From assembly GCF_001544375.1 (NCBI RefSeq), contig NZ_BCQJ01000002.1:186001-250000 (forward strand): 64,000 nucleotides of DNA, read 5' to 3'. The stretch is from Enterococcus canis NBRC 100695. GTDB taxonomy: Bacteria > Bacillota > Bacilli > Lactobacillales > Enterococcaceae. The position numbers and the translations under genes are program-made. The notes under the pieces were generated by a model, which was given only the letters and a program-made list of their open reading frames with translations, was not told where the DNA came from and ran no database searches. Of the stretch, positions 57,844 to 64,000 are shown one piece after another. How positions within the stretch are numbered: the first letter of the stretch is position 1; every line of letters starts with the position of its first letter.

Positions 57844-60054
57844 TTATCGTAAATCAAATTTTGCTTCCAAAACTTCTTCTGAGTTGGGGCCTACGAACAC
57901 TAGGAATTCCCCTGGTTCGACACCAAAACTCATGTCACGTTGGTAGTAATACAAATCTGCTCGCGTTAGTTCAAATGATACCGTTTTGGTTTCACCGGCT
58001 GCTAAAGCAATTTTTTGGTATTTCTTCAGTTCCTTCACTGGACGAACAACTGAGCCTGTTACATCCTGTAGATAGAGCTGCAGGGTTTCCAGACAGTCAC
58101 GATCTGATTGGTTGCTTACCGTTACCGTTACCGTCAATTCATCAGTCATCTCTGTACTACTTAGTTTTAGCTCTTGATAAACGACTTGGCTGTAGCTTAG
58201 ACCAAAGCCAAACGGAAATAGCGGCTGGTTCGGGCTGTCTAAGTATTTTGAGACAAAGCGACCTTTATGCGTCGTACTCGTTAGCGGACGACCGGTTTTA
58301 AACTCATTGTAATAAAGAGGTAACTGCCCCACATCATAAGGAAAGCTCATGCTTAAACGGCCAGAAGGATTCGCTTTACCAAACAGTAAGTCTGCAATGG
58401 CATTAGCACCTTCAGTTCCTGGGAACCAAGCTTGCAAGATAGCATCCATCTGGGCAACTTCTTTTGTATAAACTAGCGGGCGGCCACTAATACTAATCAA
58501 AATATTTTTCTTTCCTAAAGCGACCATTTGCTCCATAAAGTCTTTTTGGATTTCAGGGAGCGTGATATCGGTCCGGCTGCCAGCCTCACCACTTTGCATG
58601 GTATGCTCGCCCATAGCAAAGATGATTACATCCGCAGTTTCACCTAACGCCAATGCCTCTGCCAATGCTGCCTCTCGCTCTGCTTCTGATAGACCGATTG
58701 AGGCAATTTGTTCTTTTGTTGCACCAAACTCGCCTAAGAAGGAGTAGTCAGCTAACATATCGCATCCTTTAGCATAGTTGAAAAAGTCCGGTGTCAACTC
58801 ATTTGCTAACGCCTCTTTCAACGTAGTAACATCCGTTGTTTTTCCGTGGACGGCCCACAATCCAATCAAATCTTGTTTATCGCCATAAGGACCAACTAAT
58901 AGGATCTTCTCTTGATTTGGGGTTAGGGGCAATAAGTTGTCTTTGTTTTGTAATAACACAACTGCCTCTGAAGCCACTTGCCGTGATAATGCCCGATTTT
59001 CATCTGACAGTAATGTCGCTTGTTCTTTTTCTTTTGATGCCCCACGATAAGGATCTTCAAAAAGGCCTAAATCATTTTTCAATTTCAAGACACGCCAAAC
59101 CGCATCTTCCACCAATTGAGGATCAATCAGTCCATCTTTGATCAGTGGTTCTAACTGCTTTGCATAGCAACTGGTTTTCATATCGATATCGGTTGTTGCT
59201 TCCATTGCTAGTTGAGTAGCTTCACGGTCATCTGCGGCTACCCCGTGAGCAATCAGTTCTTGAATCGCGGCATAGTCTGAGATGATCACACCATCAAAGC
59301 CCCATTCTTTCCGTAAGATTTCTTTCAACAAGAATTCATTTCCGGTAACGGGCATGCCATCGTATGTGTTGAAAGATGTCATGACTAATTTACAACCAGC
59401 ATCAACCGCCGCTTGGTAACCACTAAGATAATCTTGACGTAATCGGCGTTCTGACATATCCACCGTATTGTACTCACGTCCAGCCTCAGCTGCCCCATAT
59501 GCGGCAAAATGTTTCACGCAAGAGGCAATCCCTTCAAGGTTTTCCCCTTGCAAGCCTTCCACCATCGCTTTGGCATAATCTGCATTCAGGGTAGGATCTT
59601 CTCCCGTAGATTCTAGACAGCGACCCCAGCGAGCATCTCGTACTAGATCCACCATGGGTGCAAAGGTAACGTGAGCGCCTGCCGCCCGTGATTCTGTAGC
59701 GGTTACTTGATAAGCCTGTTTGATAAGCGCTGGATTCCAAGTCGCTCCCAAGCCTAGCGGAATTGGAAAAATCGTGCGGTAGCCATAAATGATATCGGCC
59801 ATGAACAATAGTGGAATTTTATGGCGGCTATTGGCCAAATAATTTTCTTGAATCCGTTCTGTTGTTTCTGCTCCTGTTACGTTTAAAACGGAGCCAACCA
59901 TATCGACTGTATCTTGATCAATCCCTAGTTTTTGTTTCGGACCGACTGCCAAAGCTTCACTTTGGAAAAAGTCCCCTGATAATTGGATCAATTGGCCGAT
60001 TTTTTCTGGCCACGTAAGCGTGTTTTGTAATTCGCGTAATGCCTGCTCTTTCAT
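57844..60054 (-). CDS. GH3 beta-glucosidase or beta-glycosidase, cytoplasmic
   Basis: A 736-residue family 3 glycosidase with the (alpha/beta)8 domain, alpha/beta sandwich and C-terminal fibronectin III-like domain. The nucleophile is Asp260 in VIISDYAAI, and KHFAAYGA and GRCLESTGEDP are family motifs. No signal peptide, so it hydrolyses an imported substrate. The PTS gene directly upstream would be expected to deliver phosphorylated sugar, which GH3 enzymes usually do not accept. Gentiobiose, cellobiose or xylo-type oligosaccharides are all possible. Confidence 0.93.
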   Translation of the reverse strand: MKEQALRELQNTLTWPEKIGQLIQLSGDFFQSEALAVGPKQKLGIDQDTVDMVGSVLNVTGAETTERIQENYLANSRHKIPLLFMADIIYGYRTIFPIPLGLGATWNPALIKQAYQVTATESRAAGAHVTFAPMVDLVRDARWGRCLESTGEDPTLNADYAKAMVEGLQGENLEGIASCVKHFAAYGAAEAGREYNTVDMSERRLRQDYLSGYQAAVDAGCKLVMTSFNTYDGMPVTGNEFLLKEILRKEWGFDGVIISDYAAIQELIAHGVAADDREATQLAMEATTDIDMKTSCYAKQLEPLIKDGLIDPQLVEDAVWRVLKLKNDLGLFEDPYRGASKEKEQATLLSDENRALSRQVASEAVVLLQNKDNLLPLTPNQEKILLVGPYGDKQDLIGLWAVHGKTTDVTTLKEALANELTPDFFNYAKGCDMLADYSFLGEFGATKEQIASIGLSEAEREAALAEALALGETADVIIFAMGEHTMQSGEAGSRTDITLPEIQKDFMEQMVALGKKNILISISGRPLVYTKEVAQMDAILQAWFPGTEGANAIADLLFGKANPSGRLSMSFPYDVGQLPLYYNEFKTGRPLTSTTHKGRFVSKYLDSPNQPLFPFGFGLSYSQVVYQELKLSSTEMTDELTVTVTVSNQSDRDCLETLQLYLQDVTGSVVRPVKELKKYQKIALAAGETKTVSFELTRADLYYYQRDMSFGVEPGEFLVFVGPNSEEVLEAKFDLR

Positions 60055-60063
60055 GGAGACCTC

Positions 60064-61329
60064 CTATTTAGCTTCTTGTTCCGCTTTATATGTTTTCATG
60101 TCCAAGCGTTTGAACCATGGATACCATAAGACTGGAGACAAGATAAATTGAATGAATAATTGTAATAAGATAATCGATAATGCCCCTTGGACCGCGGCAT
60201 GGAACCCGACCGGTAAGCCAAAGATTGCCTGTACTCCTGTGAAGCGCGCTACCAGACCGATTTTCGTCAAGAAGTAGGCCAAAACTAAAGCAATCGTATT
60301 GTTGGTAATGAATGGGAAGGCCAAATCAAAATTCAATACGAGTGGTGTCCCGAAGATGACTGGTTCAGTGATTCCGAACAAAGCTGGAACGATGGAAATT
60401 TTACCAACCTCGCGATATTGTTTGCTCTTTGAGCGTAGCATTAGTAGAACCAACCCCAGAGCCATCCCACCAAAAGTAATGATATTGAAGAACGCTAAAC
60501 CTAAGATATTGGGCGGCATTTGACCCGCTTGAACTGCATTCAGATTTTCGACGTCCATCGCCATCCAAAGTGGTGTCACTAATGGCAAGATAACGTTAGT
60601 CCCATGAATTCCGAAGAACCACAAGATTTGTTGTAACAAGCTCAAGATAATCATTGCGCCTAGTGAGCCGCCGATACCTTTTAGTGGTTCCTGGATAACA
60701 GTGTAGACGAATTGATGCATGCTGCCAAAGGAAGTCATGTTGAATAGTAAATCAACTACGATAAACAAAACGCCAATCAAAACAGTTGGGATCAATGATT
60801 CAAACATTCGCGTTACCATTGGTGGAACGCCAGCTGGCATTTTAATTGTCCAGCCTTTCCGTTTGATGGCTAAGTAAAGACGTGCGCTAACTAACCCAAC
60901 GATCATTGCAGAGAAGACTCCTTGTGCCCCTAACCAAGTGGTTGGAATTCCGGTAGATTCGTCTGTCATTTGGCCGATTGGTGTAATGATTAAGAAACTC
61001 AATAATGAAATAACGGCTGCTGAAATAGGATCTTCATTCTCATCCAATTTGCGTACCAAATGATAGGCCATTAAAATAGCGATGTAAATAGCCAGGCTAC
61101 CAATCGTCATGGTGTTAACTTTACCTAACACAGCAGTCAATTGGGTTAGTCCTTGCAGGGCTGGGACCATGTTCATCAAAACAACTAGTAAAACAGCGAT
61201 AGAACCGATAAAGACCGGCCCCAAAGTAGACATCATTGCTCCAGAGATCGTTTGCAGATAAGGATTGTTCCCCATTTTGTCGAACCAAGGACTGACCCGG
61301 TCAAAAAAGGCCGTAATTTTTTCTTTCAT
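60064..61329 (-). CDS. PTS lactose/cellobiose-family EIIC permease, lone subunit
   Basis: A 421-residue EIIC with about ten helices. The motifs WFFGIHGTNVI and PALFGITEPVIFGTPLVLNFDLAFPFI are those of CelB-type EIICs. No IIA or IIB gene lies nearby, so it must use subunits encoded elsewhere. It precedes GH3 by nine bases and is preceded by a cre-bearing promoter and an AraC regulator. Confidence 0.93.
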   Translation of the reverse strand: MKEKITAFFDRVSPWFDKMGNNPYLQTISGAMMSTLGPVFIGSIAVLLVVLMNMVPALQGLTQLTAVLGKVNTMTIGSLAIYIAILMAYHLVRKLDENEDPISAAVISLLSFLIITPIGQMTDESTGIPTTWLGAQGVFSAMIVGLVSARLYLAIKRKGWTIKMPAGVPPMVTRMFESLIPTVLIGVLFIVVDLLFNMTSFGSMHQFVYTVIQEPLKGIGGSLGAMIILSLLQQILWFFGIHGTNVILPLVTPLWMAMDVENLNAVQAGQMPPNILGLAFFNIITFGGMALGLVLLMLRSKSKQYREVGKISIVPALFGITEPVIFGTPLVLNFDLAFPFITNNTIALVLAYFLTKIGLVARFTGVQAIFGLPVGFHAAVQGALSIILLQLFIQFILSPVLWYPWFKRLDMKTYKAEQEAK

Positions 61330-61358
61330 GTGATTCCCTCCAAATGATTTGTGCCTTT

Positions 61359-61364
61359 AGTATA
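61359..61364 (-). promoter_or_regulatory. -10 box of the EIIC-GH3 operon
   Basis: TATACT on the minus strand about 30 bases upstream of the EIIC start. No good -35 lies 17-18 bases upstream, which fits activation by the AraC-type regulator. Confidence 0.5.
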
Positions 61365-61367
61365 CGT

Positions 61368-61382
61368 TGATAACGATTACAT
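61368..61382 (-). promoter_or_regulatory. cre site in the EIIC-GH3 promoter
   Basis: ATGTAATCGTTATCA on the minus strand fits WTGNAANCGNWNNCW at all positions. It starts three bases upstream of the -10 box, so CcpA binding should repress the operon. Confidence 0.8.
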
Positions 61383-61414
61383 ATCGGTGCTTTTGCTGAC
61401 GAAAAATCGGAAGT

Positions 61415-62248
61415 TTAATGACTTTTTTTAAAGTACTTCACACGATATTGCTGCGGTGATAGCCCGTAATTCTTCTTGAAACTATTATAAAAAGCCTTAA
61501 CGGTCGCAAAGCCGCTAAGATAAGCAATCTCTAAAATAGTCGCATCGGTATCCCGCAAACTGCGGTAAGCCGCCTCTAAGCGTAGTGAAGTCAAATAATC
61601 GCTATAGGTGATCCCCATATATTTTTTATAAAAACGTGAAAAATAGGAAGCATTATAATTAAAAGCCGCTGCCACCTCTTGGATTGATAATTCTTCCTGA
61701 AAGTGCTCCTGAATATACTCATTAACAATTTTGAGACGTTCCAAATGCTTTAATGACTTTACATCCTGAATCTGTGCAGCTGGAATTGTATAGCTCTCAC
61801 ACAGCTCTGCTAGCAGGGCCAATATCTTACTTTTTACAAATAAATGCTGACTCAACGAACCTGCTTTAAATTGTGTAATGATCTCCTCTAGTAGGTCTGC
61901 GATGCCTTGATTTTGAACGTCTGGGGTCACATCAAATAAAAAGCGTTGACCATATTCGCCTTCTGTTTCTGTCTGCAAATATTCCAGGGGAAATTGGATG
62001 GCTAGACAGTGGCCAGGAACCAGACTTCGTGAGGAGTGAACCATATTTGAATTGATGAAAAGCAGATCACCCGCCGCTAATTTAAATGTTTGATTGGGAA
62101 ATGTTACCTCCAGCTCACCGGACAGGCAATAGAGTAGTTCGCCGCTTTCATGCCAATGGGAGGGCACTAATCGGTCAGGACTCTTCATTTGAAAGACAAA
62201 AATTTTAAAAGGATAGTTTTCAGTTGGTACGATTTTCTCATAGCGCAT
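61415..62248 (-). CDS. AraC-family regulator with cupin sensor domain
   Basis: A 277-residue regulator. Residues 1-100 form an AraC-type cupin (SPDRLVPSHWHESGELLYCLSGELEVTF, DLLFINSNMVHSSR). Residues about 175-277 carry two helix-turn-helix units (LSIQEVAAAFNYNASYFSRFYKKYMGITYSDYLTSLRLEAAYRSL; ILEIAYLSGFATVKAFYNSFKKNYGLSPQQYR). It probably activates the weak downstream EIIC-GH3 promoter in response to a beta-glucoside. Confidence 0.93.
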   Translation of the reverse strand: MRYEKIVPTENYPFKIFVFQMKSPDRLVPSHWHESGELLYCLSGELEVTFPNQTFKLAAGDLLFINSNMVHSSRSLVPGHCLAIQFPLEYLQTETEGEYGQRFLFDVTPDVQNQGIADLLEEIITQFKAGSLSQHLFVKSKILALLAELCESYTIPAAQIQDVKSLKHLERLKIVNEYIQEHFQEELSIQEVAAAFNYNASYFSRFYKKYMGITYSDYLTSLRLEAAYRSLRDTDATILEIAYLSGFATVKAFYNSFKKNYGLSPQQYRVKYFKKSH

Positions 62249-62304
62249 CTTCTCACCTCACAAAAATAGCACAAGCCGCCCTTAGGCTTGACTTGTGCTT
62301 CAGT

Positions 62305-63204
62305 TTAATAATCGTCTTTTCGGTACCCAAAATCTTGCAGATAAACTTTTTTATCCCGCCAGTCTTTTTGAACCTTGACCCATAATTCAAGGAAGACTTT
62401 ATCCCCTAGCAGGTTCTCGATATCGATACGAGCTTTTGTGCCCACCTGCTTCAACATCTTACCGCCCTTACCGATAATGATGCCTTTTTGACTATCACGC
62501 TCCACAATGATGGTTGCTTGGATATGAACTTTATCGTTCTCATTACGCTTCATAGAGTCCACCACTACAGCCACAGAATGAGGAACTTCATCGCGCGTCA
62601 ACAGCAACACTTTTTCACGAATCAGTTCAGAGACAACGAAATATTCTGGATGGTCTGTGATTTGATCATCTGGATAATATTGTGGGCCTTCCGGCATTTC
62701 ATTGACTAAAGTAGTCATTAAGCGATCGACATTGTTGCCTTCCGTAGCTGAAATCGGCACCACTTCTGCGAAGGGCATTTGCGTCCGGTAGTCTTCAATA
62801 ATTTCCAGTAATGCATCCGGATGTACTTTATCGATTTTATTAATTAATAGAAACACGGGAACTTCAACTTGCTTTAAGCGTTCGATAATGAAATCGTCCC
62901 CTTTGCCACGCTTTTGGTCGGCTGCAATCATAAACAGTACCACATCTACTTCACGTAAAGCGCTATAGGCCGCCTCCACCATGAAATCGCCTAGACGATG
63001 TTTTGGTTTATGAATTCCTGGTGTATCAATAAAAATCAACTGTGCTTCTGGTGTGGTATACACCCCTTGAATTTTGTTACGAGTAGTTTGGGCTTTGTCG
63101 CTCATAATGGCGATTTTTTGACCGACAACGCGGTTCAATAAAGTTGATTTGCCGACGTTAGGTCTACCAACGATTGCAACAAAACCAGATTTATGTTCTG
63201 TCAT
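62305..63204 (-). CDS. era: GTPase Era
   Basis: A 299-residue GTPase for 16S rRNA maturation and 30S assembly. G1 GRPNVGKST (about 13-21), G3 DTPGIH, G4 NKID and a C-terminal KH domain ([45 protein letters not shown]). Start ATG behind AGGAGG. Conserved order ybeY-dgkA-era upstream. Confidence 0.97.
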   Translation of the reverse strand: MTEHKSGFVAIVGRPNVGKSTLLNRVVGQKIAIMSDKAQTTRNKIQGVYTTPEAQLIFIDTPGIHKPKHRLGDFMVEAAYSALREVDVVLFMIAADQKRGKGDDFIIERLKQVEVPVFLLINKIDKVHPDALLEIIEDYRTQMPFAEVVPISATEGNNVDRLMTTLVNEMPEGPQYYPDDQITDHPEYFVVSELIREKVLLLTRDEVPHSVAVVVDSMKRNENDKVHIQATIIVERDSQKGIIIGKGGKMLKQVGTKARIDIENLLGDKVFLELWVKVQKDWRDKKVYLQDFGYRKDDY

Positions 63205-63213
63205 AAGTACCTC

Positions 63214-63615
63214 CTAAAAGATTTGTGTAATGAGTGTCCAAATTTTGGGACCGAATATCAAGACGCCTACGATCACAGCAAAACAGGCCGTTGTTAACAC
63301 TGCTCCTGCTGCCATGTCTTTGATTTTTTTGCCAATATCATGGAAATGGAAATCAGTCACCATATCTACGACGTTTTCAAACGCCGTATTAATGACTTCC
63401 ACAATCCAGACGAGAAAAATGGCTAATAAAAGCCACAGCCATTCAAAAATGGTCAGCTGAAAGAAGAGCCCCGCAATTATCGTCAAGACACCTAAAACCA
63501 CATGCTTACGCATATTCCGTTCTTCCTCAAAAACGGTGCGGACGCCTTGCAAGGCAAACTCTAGCGACGCAATAAACGTCTTATTTTTTTCTGTTCGCTT
63601 ATCTCTTGAGTCCAT
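63214..63615 (-). CDS. dgkA: Undecaprenol/diacylglycerol kinase DgkA
   Basis: A membrane kinase of about 133 residues with three helices. The catalytic signature [14 protein letters not shown] contains the conserved Glu and Asn residues. In Gram-positives it phosphorylates undecaprenol for cell-wall lipid recycling. I start at the ATG of 63613-63615, which overlaps ybeY by 17 bases. The frame extends far upstream without a typical protein sequence. Confidence 0.92.
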   Translation of the reverse strand: MDSRDKRTEKNKTFIASLEFALQGVRTVFEEERNMRKHVVLGVLTIIAGLFFQLTIFEWLWLLLAIFLVWIVEVINTAFENVVDMVTDFHFHDIGKKIKDMAAGAVLTTACFAVIVGVLIFGPKIWTLITQIF

Positions 63616-64000
63616 AGGCATCAAGAATTTCTTTTTGTAAACCGAACATGACTTTTTCATCTTCAGGCTCCATATGGTCATACCCGTTGAGGTGCAGGAA
63701 ACCATGCAGTGCTAAGAAGCCTAATTCCCGTTCAAAGGAATGGCCATATTCTTCTGCTTGTTCATGGGTCCGTTCTACGGAAATCATAATATCGCCCAAA
63801 TTACGTGGCAGCATATCGGCCTCATCTTCAAAAATGATAGGTATTTCATCTTCGCCTTCTTCTTCGATGGCAAAGCTGATGACATCTGTTGGGGCATCTT
63901 TTCCTCGGTAATCACGATTGATTTCACGAATCGCGGCATTATCCATAAAAGTTACTGACATCTCTGTATCTGGTGCAATTTTCAAGAAATCAGCTGCGAA
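63599..64000 (-). CDS. ybeY: Endoribonuclease YbeY, 5' end outside the window
   Basis: The frame runs to the right edge without a start, so the N-terminus is missing. The Zn site is [11 protein letters not shown] (HGxLHLxGYDH), and the family block [20 protein letters not shown] precedes it. YbeY takes part in 16S rRNA maturation and ribosome quality control. It is followed by dgkA and era, the usual order. Confidence 0.95.
   Translation of the reverse strand, partial: FAADFLKIAPDTEMSVTFMDNAAIREINRDYRGKDAPTDVISFAIEEEGEDEIPIIFEDEADMLPRNLGDIMISVERTHEQAEEYGHSFERELGFLALHGFLHLNGYDHMEPEDEKVMFGLQKEILDAYGLKR

Noticed and set aside
63616-63705. N-terminal extension of DgkA by 30 codons
   Set aside because: It lies within ybeY in another frame and does not resemble the family N-terminus.

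Overview
The window looks like chromosomal DNA of a low-GC Gram-positive bacterium of the order Lactobacillales, most likely an Enterococcus. Three things support this. The class B penicillin-binding protein at 21049-23049 is very close in sequence to the enterococcal low-affinity PBP5. All sugar uptake is by PTS or by ABC transporters without a dedicated ATPase. The core genes also follow Firmicutes order, pdhABCD-yktA-IMPase ... typA ... ylaN-ftsW-pyc-ylbC-ylbF-ylbG-rsmD-coaD-ylbL, much as in Bacillus subtilis. I see no tRNA, rRNA, CRISPR array, insertion sequence or prophage gene. Both edges cut a gene: an XRE regulator on the left and ybeY on the right.

Layout. 1-1680: truncated XRE regulator and a small unknown gene. 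1720-10492: arabino-oligosaccharide cluster (two GH51 and one GH43 arabinofuranosidase, lipoprotein binding protein, two permeases, a YesL-like protein) with a divergent ArsR-type regulator. 10623-20917: core block with SepM/YlbL, CoaD, RsmD, YlbG, YlbF, a CAP-associated protein, pyruvate carboxylase, FtsW, YlaN, YqeK and two small unknowns. 21049-26763: PBP5, DUF47/PiT phosphate uptake and TypA. 27035-30569: LytTR/GHKL two-component system and FetAB-like exporter. 30605-36900: IMPase, UPF0223 and the pyruvate dehydrogenase operon. 37285-40267: MgtA Mg2+ ATPase behind an M-box riboswitch and a newly noticed leader ORF. 40296-43030: nitroreductase, XRE regulator, baeRF-like protein and cold-shock protein. 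43201-46895: RpiR regulator with a glucose/maltose-family PTS and a HAD phosphatase. 47082-53122: assorted enzymes, TrmH-type methyltransferase, acylphosphatase, YidC and an Fe-S-family protein. 53246-57751: T-box-controlled glyQS operon and recO. 57844-62248: AraC regulator, orphan PTS EIIC and GH3 beta-glucosidase, lying between recO and era. 62305-64000: era, dgkA and ybeY.

How it works together. Carbohydrate use is the main accessory theme. Catabolite-responsive (cre) matches lie on the arabinan, maltose-type PTS and EIIC/GH3 promoters and upstream of pdhA, which suggests one CcpA circuit. Two riboswitch leaders are clear: a Mg2+ M-box before mgtA and a glycine T-box before glyQS. The most unusual structure is downstream of the M-box. 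There a 16-codon ORF with a strong ribosome binding site and two proline codons near its end is followed by two mutually exclusive hairpins, one of which would hide the mgtA ribosome binding site. It resembles the enterobacterial mgtL idea in a Gram-positive setting.
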